From: Nonomuraea sediminis
GTDB taxonomy: Bacteria > Actinomycetota > Actinomycetes > Streptosporangiales > Streptosporangiaceae
Assembly: GCF_018531495.1 (NCBI RefSeq)
Contig: NZ_JAHDTI010000014.1
Coordinates: forward strand, 1 to 64,000
Length of the DNA stretch: 64,000 nucleotides
Reading direction: 5' to 3'
Under the pieces are notes generated by a model. It did not search any database, was not told the DNA's origin, and was given only the letters and a program-made list of their open reading frames with translations. This document shows positions 16,490-24,992 of the stretch, in pieces. Numbering within the stretch: the stretch's first letter is position 1; each line of letters opens with the position of its first letter. A program made the translations under genes and the position numbers.

Positions 16490-17269
16490 GTGCTCGCACA
16501 GCAGCGGCAGCAGACGATCCTCGAACGCGTGCGCAGCACCGGTGGCGTCAGGGTCGCCGACCTGGTGCGCGAGCTCGGCGTCTCCGACATGACGATCCGC
16601 CGTGACCTGGAGGTGCTCGCCGAGCGCGGGCTGCTCGAAAAGGTGCACGGCGGCGCCACCGCCCTCGGCCCCGGCTCCACCGAGGAGCCGGGCTTCACCG
16701 TCAAGTCCTCCCGCCAGCAGGGCGAGAAGGAGGCCATCGCGCGCCGCGCCGCCCAGCTGGTACGGCCGGGCACCGCGGTGGCCCTGTCGGCGGGGACCAC
16801 GACGTGGGCCCTGGCCCACCACCTCATCAGCGTGCCCGAGCTGACGGTGATCACGAACTCGATCCCGGTCGCCGACGTCTTCCACCGCAACCCGCGCGCC
16901 GACCGCACGGTCGTGCTGACCGGCGGCGTGCGCACGCCCTCCGACGCGCTGGTCGGGCCCGTGGCCGTGGCCGCGATCCGGCGCCTGCACGTGGACACGC
17001 TCTTCCTGGGGGTGCACGGGATGAGCGTGCGCGCCGGGTTCACCACGCCGAACCTGCTGGAGTCCGAGACCGACAGGGAGCTGGTGGCCGCGGCGCACCG
17101 GCTGGTCGTGCCCGCCGACCACACCAAGTGGAACACGGTCGGCATCAGCACGATCGCCGAGCTGACCGAGGCCGACGTGGTCATCACCGACTCCGGGCTA
17201 CCCGAGGAAGCACGTACCGAGCTGGCCGAACGGGCCGGAGAACTGATCATCGCGGAGGGCTCGCATTGA
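16490..17269 (+). CDS. DeoR family transcriptional regulator
   Basis: Repressor-type regulator of 259 residues. The N-terminal winged helix-turn-helix is RVADLVRELGVSDMTIRRDL (about 20-40), followed by the family hallmark LLEKVHGGAT. The C-terminal DeoRC sensor domain contains LSAGTTTWALA and VVPADHTKWN, typical of sugar-phosphate binding. GTG 16490 is chosen because AGGAGG lies just upstream; an earlier GTG (16472) is less suited. It is translationally coupled to galT (TTGA overlap), so it probably controls galactose metabolism, with galactose or its phosphate as effector (inference). Confidence 0.88.
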   Translation: MLAQQRQQTILERVRSTGGVRVADLVRELGVSDMTIRRDLEVLAERGLLEKVHGGATALGPGSTEEPGFTVKSSRQQGEKEAIARRAAQLVRPGTAVALSAGTTTWALAHHLISVPELTVITNSIPVADVFHRNPRADRTVVLTGGVRTPSDALVGPVAVAAIRRLHVDTLFLGVHGMSVRAGFTTPNLLESETDRELVAAAHRLVVPADHTKWNTVGISTIAELTEADVVITDSGLPEEARTELAERAGELIIAEGSH

Positions 17270-18330
17270 AGCGCACCATCACCCACCTGGCGGACGGCCG
17301 GGAGTTGATCTACTTCGACCAGCGTGACGACGCCGACAGGAGCGCGATCGACCGGCGGACTCTCGATCCCAGGCCGGTGGCTTCCGAGCTGCGGTACGAC
17401 CCGCTGACCGAGGAGTGGATCGCGATCGCCGGGCACCGGCAGACGCGCACGTTCCTGCCTCCGGCCGACGAGTGCCCACTGTGCCCGTCCACGGACACGC
17501 GGCTGTCGGAGATCCCGGCCCACGACTACGACGTGGTGGTGTTCGAGAACCGCTTCCCCTCCTTCTCCGGAAATTTTGGGACTTATGAGGAGGTGGGCGG
17601 GCTGAGCGAGGTCCGTCCGGGCGTGGGGCGGTGCGAGGTGGTCTGCTTCACCTCCGACCACGACTCCTCCTTCTCCCGGCTGTCCGACGCGCAGGTCGAG
17701 CTGGTCATGGAGGCCTGGGCCGACCGTACGGCGGAGCTGTCCGGCATCGAGGGCGTCGAGCAGGTCTTCATCTTCGAGAACCGGGGCGCGGAGATCGGGA
17801 TCACGCTCCCCCACCCGCACGGCCAGATCTACGCCTACCCCTACATCACGCCGCGCACCAGGCTCCATCTGGCCGCCGCGGAGAAGCGCCCCACCCTGTT
17901 CGCCGACGTGCTCGCCGCCGAGCGCGCCGCCGGTACCCGGGTGGTGGCCTCGAACGACCTGTGGACCGCGTTCGTGCCCGCGGCGGCGCGCTGGCCGTTC
18001 GAGGTGCACGTCTACCCGCACCGCCAGGTTCCCGACCTCGCGGCGCTGTCGGAGGCCGAGCGGGCGGCGTTCGCGCCGCTGTACACCTCGGTGCTGCGGG
18101 CGCTCGACGGGCTGTTCGGGGTGGCCATGCCCTACATCGCGGCCTGGCACCAGGCGCCGGTGCGGCAGCGGCGTGAGCTGGGCTACCTGCACCTGGAGCT
18201 GTTCAGCATCAGGCGGGCGCCAGGGAAGCTGAAGTACCTGGCGGGATCGGAGTCGGCGATGGGCGCCTTCGTCAACGACGTGCTGCCGGAGGAGGCGGCA
18301 CGCATGCTTCGATCACAGGTAGATCACTAA
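17266..18330 (+). CDS. galT: galactose-1-phosphate uridylyltransferase
   Basis: Leloir-pathway enzyme of 354 residues that exchanges UMP between UDP-glucose and galactose-1-phosphate. The active-site motif is HPHGQIYAYP (about 183-192), whose central histidine carries UMP. The zinc Cys pair is ECPLCPS near residue 69, and a second conserved segment is WPFEVHVYPHRQ. The TTG start at 17266 overlaps the deoR TGA and has GGAGGG upstream. No galE or galK accompanies it in the window; galK often follows in actinomycetes, but here a riboswitch-controlled gene comes next. Confidence 0.92.
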   Translation: MKRTITHLADGRELIYFDQRDDADRSAIDRRTLDPRPVASELRYDPLTEEWIAIAGHRQTRTFLPPADECPLCPSTDTRLSEIPAHDYDVVVFENRFPSFSGNFGTYEEVGGLSEVRPGVGRCEVVCFTSDHDSSFSRLSDAQVELVMEAWADRTAELSGIEGVEQVFIFENRGAEIGITLPHPHGQIYAYPYITPRTRLHLAAAEKRPTLFADVLAAERAAGTRVVASNDLWTAFVPAAARWPFEVHVYPHRQVPDLAALSEAERAAFAPLYTSVLRALDGLFGVAMPYIAAWHQAPVRQRRELGYLHLELFSIRRAPGKLKYLAGSESAMGAFVNDVLPEEAARMLRSQVDH

Positions 18331-18394
18331 TTGATGTCTACTTAGAGTCGCATTACCCCGGATTTACTACTAGTATCCCTCACGCATCGGTCGT

Positions 18395-18530
18395 AACAGC
18401 CGTTGCACGCCTAATCCCGGGCGCGTTGCCCGGGAGCCGGGGACCCACCGCACCCTGGGGTGAATCCACGCAAGTGGTAGGGAATCTCCCACGCCCGAAC
18501 CCGTCAGCTAACCCGGCCGGCAGAGGGAGA
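18395..18530 (+). ncRNA. cyclic di-AMP riboswitch (ydaO/yuaA class)
   Basis: The 5' UTR contains the ordered conserved blocks of this riboswitch: GCCGGGGACCCACCG, then GGGGTGAATCC, a variable hairpin, then AGGGAATCTCCC and CCGAACCCGTCAGCTAACC. In Streptomyces and relatives it precedes cell-wall hydrolase genes (rpf, NlpC/P60) and turns them off at high c-di-AMP. Here it directly precedes a secreted coiled-coil protein with a LAS-peptidase-like C-terminus. The boundaries are approximate. Confidence 0.9.
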
Positions 18531-18541
18531 GGAACCCCCAC

Positions 18542-19486
18542 GTGGCACGGGCGAACTTCGCCATCGGCCTCATCGCCGCGATTGCCGTGGCTCTCGGCGC
18601 CACCCCTGCCTCGGCGGCCCCCAAGCCCACGGAGAAACAACTCCGCGCCGAGCTGAAGCAGCTCAACACCAAGATCGACAAGCTCATCGAGAGCTACAAC
18701 GCCAAGCGGGTCGAGCTGGCCAAGGCCAAGAAGGCGGCCGAGGCCGCGAAGCAGCGCCTGGCCACCGCCCAGCAGGGGCTCGACCAGCTCGAGCGGAAGG
18801 TGGCCGAGCTGGCCTCGCTCCGCTACCAGAACGGTGACCCGGCGCTGTCCACTCTGGTCCCGCCGCCGACCGGCAGCGGCGCCGCCGTACTCGAGCAGCT
18901 CACCGCAGAGCAGCTGGCGATGGTGCAGTCGGTGACCACCGCCCGCGACGAGACGAAGAAGGCCTCCGACGACGCGGCCGCGCTGGCCGCCCGGATCAAG
19001 TCCGACGCCGACGAGGTCGACAAGGACAAGGACCAGGCCGAGGGGCTCATCAAGGACATCCAGCAGAGGCTGCAGAACCTCATCCCCTACGGGCCCGGCC
19101 GCAAGTCCGACGGATCCTGGGCGCCCGAGCTGCCCAGCGGGACCGACAACATCACGCCGCGCATGCGCACGATCCGGGGCCTGATCGAGAAGAACTTCAA
19201 ACTGCCCTTCGACGTCGGCTGCTTCCGTTCCGGCGGTGGCGGCGAGCACCCGCTCGGGCGGGCCTGCGACTTCATGATGAGCTCGGGCGGCACGATGCCC
19301 AGCGGCGCCAACAACGCGCTGGGCGACCAGATCGCGGCCTGGGCGCTGAAGAACCAGGACAAGCTCGGCGTGAAGTACGTGATCTGGAAGCAGCGCATCA
19401 ACATGGGCTCGGGCTGGCGCGCCATGGAGGACCGCGGCAGCATCACCGAGAACCACTACGACCACGTGCACATCTCGATGAACTGA
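18542..19486 (+). CDS. secreted coiled-coil protein with LAS metallopeptidase-like C-terminal domain
   Basis: Exported protein of 314 residues. The signal peptide runs to about ATPASA|AP (residue 26) and a long coiled coil covers about 30-175 (KQLNTKIDKLI, KAKKAAEAAKQRL). The C-terminal domain has GEHPLGRACDF, with the His and Asp spacing seen in LAS-type peptidoglycan peptidases, and HYDHVHIS at the end, the likely third ligand. It probably binds or cuts peptidoglycan during growth or spore outgrowth. The start is GTG 18542, just after the c-di-AMP riboswitch, which supports a cell-wall role. Confidence 0.8.
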   Translation: MARANFAIGLIAAIAVALGATPASAAPKPTEKQLRAELKQLNTKIDKLIESYNAKRVELAKAKKAAEAAKQRLATAQQGLDQLERKVAELASLRYQNGDPALSTLVPPPTGSGAAVLEQLTAEQLAMVQSVTTARDETKKASDDAAALAARIKSDADEVDKDKDQAEGLIKDIQQRLQNLIPYGPGRKSDGSWAPELPSGTDNITPRMRTIRGLIEKNFKLPFDVGCFRSGGGGEHPLGRACDFMMSSGGTMPSGANNALGDQIAAWALKNQDKLGVKYVIWKQRINMGSGWRAMEDRGSITENHYDHVHISMN

Positions 19487-19585
19487 ACCGCATCCCGTGC
19501 TGTCCTGCCAGCCCGTCAGATTGATCACAAAGGTGATAAATTGCGTGACGTCTGATGTCCATGGGGCATAACGGGAGAGGCTTTC

Positions 19586-19888
19586 ATGGCAGGGTTCGAC
19601 ATCTACTTCGACGCGCTCGAAGACTGCGCGGGTAAGGCCAACAGCGTCGCGAACCAGTTCAAGGGCGTGGCCGACGAGAGCCCGGCAGCCCCTGGGCCTG
19701 CCTGCTTCGGCTCCCTCCCGGACGCCTCAGGCAAGCTCGTCGAAGCCGTCAAGAAACTCGAGACGAGGCTCGACTCCGAGACCCGGCACGCCCAGCGGAA
19801 CCTGAAGAAGGTGGAGGCGGCCCTGTACAAGGTCATCGGCAACGTCCGCAAGGCCGACAACCCGGACCCCGAGGTGGCGCAGGCGTGA
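19586..19888 (+). CDS. small ESX/WXG100-like protein
   Basis: Hypothetical protein of 100 residues, mainly helical (MAGFDIYFDALEDCAGKANS, then KLVEAVKKLETRLD). It lacks a clear WXG motif and a signal peptide. Its size, and its 4-bp overlap (GTGA) with a gene whose product has a WNG-containing helical hairpin, suggest a heterodimer partner of the type VII secretion type. This is inferred from context, since no ESX secretion genes occur in the window. A small inverted repeat ATCAC/GTGAT lies about 50 bp upstream of its start. Confidence 0.6.
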   Translation: MAGFDIYFDALEDCAGKANSVANQFKGVADESPAAPGPACFGSLPDASGKLVEAVKKLETRLDSETRHAQRNLKKVEAALYKVIGNVRKADNPDPEVAQA

Positions 19889-20976
19889 CGGACACCTGGC
19901 AGTCGTACCTCGGCGCCATCCAGGGCATCATCAACGAGCTGAACGGCGACCAGCACGCGATCTACGAGATGTCCAAGCGCTGGCGGACGCTGGCCACCAA
20001 TGCGACCACGGACGTCGGCGCAGTCAAACGCGCCGTCACCACCGTCGACAGCGCCTGGAACGGCGACGCCTCCGACAGCTTCAAGAAGCACATGGCGCAG
20101 TACCCGACGGCCGCCAGCGCGCTCAGCAGCGCGCTGACGAGCTGCGCCGACAAGCTGGACACCGTCGGGACGACGCTGGAGAGCAGCAGACGCGAGGTCC
20201 AGTCGATCTACACTCGGGTGGACGAGAAGCGCAAGGCCAGCGACGGCGACCCGAGCGAGGGCACCCAATCCGAGCTGGCCACCGCGCTGCAGCAGGCGCG
20301 CGCGCAGAAGCAGCTGGCAGTCGACGCCGTCGGCAAGGCCACCGACGAGATCAACAAGCACTTCGGCGACGACGTCAAGTTCTTCGAGTCCATCAGCGCC
20401 CCCGGCGACGAGGACTTCGTCGCCCACGACGGGAGCCGCTGGATCCCCGACCCCGACTTCCGGCAGCAGGCGAACACCCAGTTGGCGGCGTACCACCCCA
20501 ACGGGAACGGCACGCAGGACGGCTACAGCGGATCGAATGGCGTCCAGTACACGGGGGACATCAAGGCCCCGCCGAACGCCCTCAGCCTCGCCACGAACCC
20601 CCGCGCCAAGAGCGTCATCGACTACGCGCTCAACCAGCTCGGCGACCGGTATGTCTGGGGTGCGACCGGGCCGGACACCTTCGACTGCTCCGGGCTGACG
20701 CTCCGCGCGTACGAGGCGGCCGGGATCCCCATCCCCCGGGTCGCCGCCGACCAGTGGAGCCACGGCCCGCGCATCCCCGACGGCAGCGAGCAGGCCGGGG
20801 ACCTCATCTTCTTCGACAACGACGGTGACGGTAGCCCCGATCACGTGGGCATCGTGCTCGACCCGAAGAAGCACACGATGATCCACGCTCCCAATTCACG
20901 CACCGTGGTCCAGATCTCGAACTACGCCGACTATCCCTCGCACCGCGTGGGCTTCACCCGCCCCGGGATGCCCTGA
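19885..20976 (+). CDS. WXG100-like N-terminus fused to an NlpC/P60 peptidase domain
   Basis: Protein of 363 residues. An N-terminal helical domain with DSAWNGDASDSFKKH resembles the WXG turn. A helical linker (about 100-170) follows, and then a C-terminal NlpC/P60 domain: catalytic Cys in DTFDCSGLTL (about 266), His in PDHVGIVL (about 319) and a further His in MIHAPNS. Such enzymes cut gamma-D-Glu/diaminopimelate links in peptidoglycan. There is no Sec signal peptide, so type VII-like export is the natural hypothesis. Its GTG overlaps the preceding small gene. Confidence 0.82.
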   Translation: MTDTWQSYLGAIQGIINELNGDQHAIYEMSKRWRTLATNATTDVGAVKRAVTTVDSAWNGDASDSFKKHMAQYPTAASALSSALTSCADKLDTVGTTLESSRREVQSIYTRVDEKRKASDGDPSEGTQSELATALQQARAQKQLAVDAVGKATDEINKHFGDDVKFFESISAPGDEDFVAHDGSRWIPDPDFRQQANTQLAAYHPNGNGTQDGYSGSNGVQYTGDIKAPPNALSLATNPRAKSVIDYALNQLGDRYVWGATGPDTFDCSGLTLRAYEAAGIPIPRVAADQWSHGPRIPDGSEQAGDLIFFDNDGDGSPDHVGIVLDPKKHTMIHAPNSRTVVQISNYADYPSHRVGFTRPGMP

Positions 20977-20979
20977 CCC

Positions 20980-21336
20980 TCAGGCTTCGGGCAGCCGCTC
21001 CATGAGCGACTTGGGGGCGATCACCCGGTAGGCGTCGGTGACGATCTCGGCGATCTCGTCCCAGTCGACCTCGATGTCGAGATAGACGCCCAGCCAGCCG
21101 CGATGCCCGACGTACGGCGGGCGGAAGAACCGCTCCGGGTCCTCCCCCACCAGCTCCTGCTGGGCCCCGGGCGGCGCCGCGCACCAGAAGCCCAGCCGGT
21201 CGTCGTGATGGTGGTCGGCGTACATGACGAACGTCTTCTTCCCGCGCACGAACCACGTCGGCTCGCCGTGGCTGAGCCGTTCGGTGGTCTCGGGCAGCGC
21301 CAGGCAGATGCGGCGCAGCTCCTCGAGCGGGTCCAT
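20980..21336 (-). CDS. MmcQ/YjbR family DNA-binding-like protein
   Basis: Small cytoplasmic protein of 118 residues of the MmcQ/YjbR (CyaY-like double-wing) family. Features are LALPETTERLSHGEPTW, FVMYADHHHDDRLGFWC and the C-terminal RVIAPKSLMERL. The family is common but its function is uncertain. It begins 3 bp after the stop of the site-2 protease gene on the same strand, so the two are probably cotranscribed. It converges with the NlpC/P60 gene. Confidence 0.85.
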   Translation of the reverse strand: MDPLEELRRICLALPETTERLSHGEPTWFVRGKKTFVMYADHHHDDRLGFWCAAPPGAQQELVGEDPERFFRPPYVGHRGWLGVYLDIEVDWDEIAEIVTDAYRVIAPKSLMERLPEA

Positions 21337-21339
21337 GCC

Positions 21340-22647
21340 TCAGCGCGTGATCGTCAGCGGGTTGAACACGTCGGCGTACATGAGCAGCCCGGCCATCACG
21401 ATCATCAGGATGGCCAGCGCGTAGGTCAGCGGCAGCAGCTTGGCGATGTCGACGTAGCGCGGCTCGGGACGCCGGGTGATACGGGCGAAGCCCCGCTTGA
21501 CGCCCTCCCACAGGCCGCCGGCGATGTGCCCGCCGTCAAGCGGCAGCAGCGGGATCAGGTTGAACATGCCGACCGCCAGGTTGAAGCCGCCCAGCAGGTT
21601 CAGCAGGAACAGCACCTTCTTCTCGAGGGACAGGTCGGAGGAGAGGATCTCGCCGCCCATCCGCCCGGCGCCGACCACGCCCACCGGGCCCTCGGGGTCG
21701 CGCTTCTCGCCGGAGAACGCGGCGTTCCAGACGCCCACCATCTTCTGCGGCAGGTTGACCAGCGAGGTGGCCACGCGGCCCGTCAGGTCGCCCATGTAGC
21801 CGAAGACAGCGCCGACGCTCTGCTTCTCCAGCACCTCGGTGGGCATGACGCCGAGGAAGCCGACGTTCTTCTCGATCTTGGTGGGGTCCTTGACCGAGGG
21901 GCGGTCCTGGGCGATCAGCGTGGCGTTCAGCGTGACCGGCTTGCCCGCGCGGATGATGCCGATGCTGACGGCCCCCGCGCCGTGGGAGCGGATCACGCGG
22001 GTCGCGTCGTCCCAGGTGGTGATCTTCTGGCCGCCGAGGGAGACGATCTGGTCGCCGGGCTTGAGCCCCGCCTTGGCGGCCGGGGTCGGCTGGTCGCCGG
22101 GCAGGCAGCTGTCGCGCTTCTCGGCGACGGGGATGACGCAGGTCTGCGTCTCGGGCGACACGACGGGCTTGTAGCCGGTGGGCAGGCCGACGCCGACCAG
22201 CATGATGCCGAAGAACACGAACGCAAGCACGAAGTTCATGGCCGGGCCGCCGGACATGATGATGACCTTCTGCCACCACTTCTTGCGGTAGAAGACCTTG
22301 TCGTCGTCGCCCGGCCTGATCTCCTCCTGCGCGGCCTCGCGGGCGGAGTCGATCAGCCCCTGGAACGGGCCGGTGGAGGTGCCGCGCAGCTTGTTCGGGT
22401 CGTCGCCCGGCCTGGGCGGCAGCATGCCGATCATGCGGATGTAGCCGCCGAGCGGGATCCACTTGATGCCGTACTCGGTGTCGCCCTTCCGCCTGGACCA
22501 GGCCGTGGAACCGAAACCCACCATGTACTGGGTGACCTTGACGCCGAAGAGCTTGGCCGGCACGAGGTGGCCGATCTCGTGCAACGCGATGGAGGCCATC
22601 AGTCCGAGGAGGAAGATGACGATCCCCGCGAGATAGAGCCAGTTCAT
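21340..22647 (-). CDS. RseP-like site-2 membrane metalloprotease
   Basis: Polytopic intramembrane protease of 435 residues. HEIGH (residues 23-27) lies in the first membrane helix, a PDZ domain spans about 170-270 (AGLKPGDQIVSLGGQ), and the second active-site motif is NLIPLLPLDGGH near 350. It resembles mycobacterial Rip1, which cleaves anti-sigma factors. I chose ATG 22647 (MNWLYLAG), which places HEIGH as in Rip1; an earlier frame start at 22686 adds 13 residues. The usual actinobacterial neighbours dxr and ispG are absent, so this may be a second paralogue. Confidence 0.85.
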   Translation of the reverse strand: MNWLYLAGIVIFLLGLMASIALHEIGHLVPAKLFGVKVTQYMVGFGSTAWSRRKGDTEYGIKWIPLGGYIRMIGMLPPRPGDDPNKLRGTSTGPFQGLIDSAREAAQEEIRPGDDDKVFYRKKWWQKVIIMSGGPAMNFVLAFVFFGIMLVGVGLPTGYKPVVSPETQTCVIPVAEKRDSCLPGDQPTPAAKAGLKPGDQIVSLGGQKITTWDDATRVIRSHGAGAVSIGIIRAGKPVTLNATLIAQDRPSVKDPTKIEKNVGFLGVMPTEVLEKQSVGAVFGYMGDLTGRVATSLVNLPQKMVGVWNAAFSGEKRDPEGPVGVVGAGRMGGEILSSDLSLEKKVLFLLNLLGGFNLAVGMFNLIPLLPLDGGHIAGGLWEGVKRGFARITRRPEPRYVDIAKLLPLTYALAILMIVMAGLLMYADVFNPLTITR

Positions 22648-22804
22648 GTAGGCGCGCTCCAGGGGCAGGCGGAAGGTCCCGACCATCCCCAGAGTAGTCG
22701 AACTGGCCGCACGTGAACGGCTTGCGGAGGCTTTGGCGAATAGGGAGACTTCGTTGACAGTGCGCTATCGCGCGATCACCCTGGGACATGACGGAGGGAG
22801 CGCC

Positions 22805-23404
22805 TTGATCCGGATTCTGGTCGCCGAGCACCTGCCTCTGGTACGGCGGGGCCTGGTCGCCTCGCTCGACGCCGAAGCAGGCCTGCGGGTAGTGGCCGAG
22901 GTGGGCACCGGCGCGGAGCTCGCGCGGACGGCCTGCGAGCCGGACGTCGCGGTCATCGATCTGGATCTTCCCGAGGCCGGCGGGCTGGCGGCCATGGCCT
23001 GGCTGCACGAGCGGGATCCAGGGTGCCGCGTGCTGATCCTGTCGGCGCAGCCGAGCCCCGGCCAGGTGCGGGCCGCGTTCGCGGCCAGGGCGCTGGGGTT
23101 CATGAGCCTGGACGTGGCGCCCGAGCAGCTGGCAGCGGGGCTGCGGCAGATCGCCTCCGGGCGGCGGGCGGTCGACTCCGAGCTGGCCGTGGCGGCGCTG
23201 GAGGCCGCGGCCAACCCGCTGACGCGGCGGGAGCTCGACGTGCTGCGGATCGCGGCGGGCGGCGCCCGGTCGACCGAGATCGCGGATCAGCTGTTCCTGT
23301 CGGTGGGGACCGTGCGCAACCACCTGTCGCGGATCATGTGCAAGACCGGCGCCAGGAACCGGATCGACGCGGTGCGGATCGCCAACGACTCCGGCTGGCT
23401 GTGA
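22805..23404 (+). CDS. LuxR-type response regulator with atypical receiver
   Basis: DNA-binding regulator of 199 residues. In the receiver domain (1-115) the phosphorylatable Asp is present in AVIDLDLP (Asp52), but the usual acidic pair is reduced to a single Glu (VAEHLP) and the conserved Lys near LGFMSLD is missing. The C-terminal LuxR helix-turn-helix contains RRELDVLRIAAGG and STEIADQLFLSVGTVRNHL. TTG 22805 is selected because GGAGGG precedes it; longer starts upstream are possible. No sensor kinase is adjacent. It is divergent from the site-2 protease gene, and its control may not depend on phosphorylation. Confidence 0.78.
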   Translation: MIRILVAEHLPLVRRGLVASLDAEAGLRVVAEVGTGAELARTACEPDVAVIDLDLPEAGGLAAMAWLHERDPGCRVLILSAQPSPGQVRAAFAARALGFMSLDVAPEQLAAGLRQIASGRRAVDSELAVAALEAAANPLTRRELDVLRIAAGGARSTEIADQLFLSVGTVRNHLSRIMCKTGARNRIDAVRIANDSGWL

Positions 23405-23758
23405 AGGCCGGCTGTGAAGCGTGCGGCCCGGTGCCGCCGCCGGGCCGTCGAGATGCGAACGGCCCGGCGGGGCCGGTGGTGGATCGGCCGTGGGCGGAAC
23501 GCAGCAATCCGCCGCCTGATCCCCGCGCGCGCCCCGACTCCCCTCCTGACCGGCGGTCCGGGCGCGGCCCCGCGCACCACCGCGGGTCTGCCGGGCCCCG
23601 GCGGAACCGCGCCGCTCCCCCGGGACCCGGGCTCCTGGTACCCCGCGGAGGCCATGGCCTGCGAAACCCTCAGCGGGGAGCTCACCAGCAGAATCTCAAG
23701 CCACACGGGCCCCGGCCAGTGACCTGCTTCACCATGTGGGCGTGACGAACCACACGGG
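23405..23758. other. intergenic region with one terminator and no supported gene
   Basis: This 354-bp very GC-rich gap starts with a hairpin, GGCCCGG (23425-23431) and CCGGGCC (23440-23446), a likely terminator for the response regulator gene. Short frames run through the rest but look like random GC-rich translation (Arg/Pro/Gly-rich) and have no ribosome-binding site. CCACACGGG occurs twice near the right end. Confidence 0.5.
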
Positions 23759-24883
23759 TCACGGACGCCAGATGAGCACCAGCGCGCAGTCGTCGTTGTG
23801 ACCCGAGGCCATCGCGTTGACCAGTGCCCGCGCGCCGTCGCGGAACCCGGAGGGCAGCAGCCGCTCCGCCTCGCCGAGCAGCTTGTCGAGCCCGGCGTCG
23901 ATGTCGCGGCCCGGCTGCTCGATGAGCCCGTCGGTGTAGAGCAGCAGCGCGTCGCCCTTGCGCAGCACGCCGCTGTCGGGCTCGCAGTGCAGGTCGGGCA
24001 CGACGCCGAGGACCACGCCCTTGGCCGAGGCCACCTGCCAGTTGCCGGTGCCCGAGTCGAACTTGACGACCGGCGGATGGCCGGCCGAAGTGATCGTGTA
24101 CGCGCCCGTGGCCAGGTCGATGCGGACGTGCACGGCCGTGACGAAACCCTCGTCGCCGCGCTGGCGGTGCAGGTAGGCGTTGCAGGCCTGCAGGAAGTCG
24201 TCGACGGAGCCGAGCAGCCCGCCGAACGTGCCCGACAGCAGCAGCGCCCTGGTGCCCGCGTCGACGCCCTTGCCCGACACGTCGACCAGCGCGATCTCCA
24301 GGTTGTCGCCGTCGCGCATGGAGACCAGGAAGTCGCCGCCGAAGGACGACCCGCCGGCCTGCTTGAGCACGACCTTGGCGCCCCAGTCCTTGGGCAGCGC
24401 GGGCAGCTCGCCCTGGCTCTTGAGCCGGTCGCGCAGCTCGAGCAGCATCGCGTCGCCGCGCAGCCCCTGCACGCCCAGCTTGCCCCTGGTCCTGGCCATG
24501 AGCGCGGCCAGCACCGCGGTGAACCCGATCGTCACGAGCAGGCCGAGACCCACCCTGCCCGCGCCCAGCGTGAAGGCGATGTACCCGAGCGCGACCACCA
24601 CGGCCGTCAGCAGCACGGCCAGGCTGCGCAGCCGCAGCTGGAGCCCGCCGAGCAGGGTGACGAGGATGAGCAGGGAGGGCGAGAACCACTCCGTGGAGAC
24701 CCGTGCGGCCAGCACGCCGACCATCAGCGTGACGAGGCACAGCGTGACGAGCAGGTTCCGGTCGCGCGCCAGAGGCCCACGGCGCAGGAACCGGACAACG
24801 GGCACCAGCAGCGGCACTCGTTGGAGGAACGCGCGGAGCCGTGGCGGGAGCAGCGGCGCCGGACGGGAACTCATGATGCGCAT
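23759..24883 (-). CDS. SpoIIE-type PP2C Ser/Thr phosphatase, membrane-anchored
   Basis: Protein of 374 residues. The N-terminus has several membrane segments (about 38-135: LLVTLCLVTLMVGVLAA, ILVTLLGGLQLRLRSL, VLLTAVVVALGYIAF, GLLVTIGFTAVLAALMA). The cytoplasmic C-terminal PP2C/SpoIIE domain contains GGSSFGGDFLVSM, ALVDVSGKGVDAG and GHNDDCALVLIW, the metal-binding motifs. Such phosphatases dephosphorylate STAS anti-anti-sigma factors and activate sigma factors; the partner is not in the window. ATG 24883 is used (ATG 24874 is also possible); longer upstream frames lack membrane or domain logic. It is divergent from the Eis-like gene. Confidence 0.87.
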   Translation of the reverse strand: MRIMSSRPAPLLPPRLRAFLQRVPLLVPVVRFLRRGPLARDRNLLVTLCLVTLMVGVLAARVSTEWFSPSLLILVTLLGGLQLRLRSLAVLLTAVVVALGYIAFTLGAGRVGLGLLVTIGFTAVLAALMARTRGKLGVQGLRGDAMLLELRDRLKSQGELPALPKDWGAKVVLKQAGGSSFGGDFLVSMRDGDNLEIALVDVSGKGVDAGTRALLLSGTFGGLLGSVDDFLQACNAYLHRQRGDEGFVTAVHVRIDLATGAYTITSAGHPPVVKFDSGTGNWQVASAKGVVLGVVPDLHCEPDSGVLRKGDALLLYTDGLIEQPGRDIDAGLDKLLGEAERLLPSGFRDGARALVNAMASGHNDDCALVLIWRP

Positions 24884-24992
24884 GACTGTATCGGTCTCAT
24901 ACACGTTTGGGCAGCCCACTTGACCAAGGCCTTGATCATTAAGCATGGATATTGGGTAGCCAGCGCGCTTTGCGCACTCATACGTTGGTCGG

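Noticed and set aside
23414..23722. 102-codon frame in the 23.4-23.75 kb gap
   Set aside because: It starts inside the probable terminator region, has no ribosome-binding site, and its product is Arg/Pro/Gly-rich without features.
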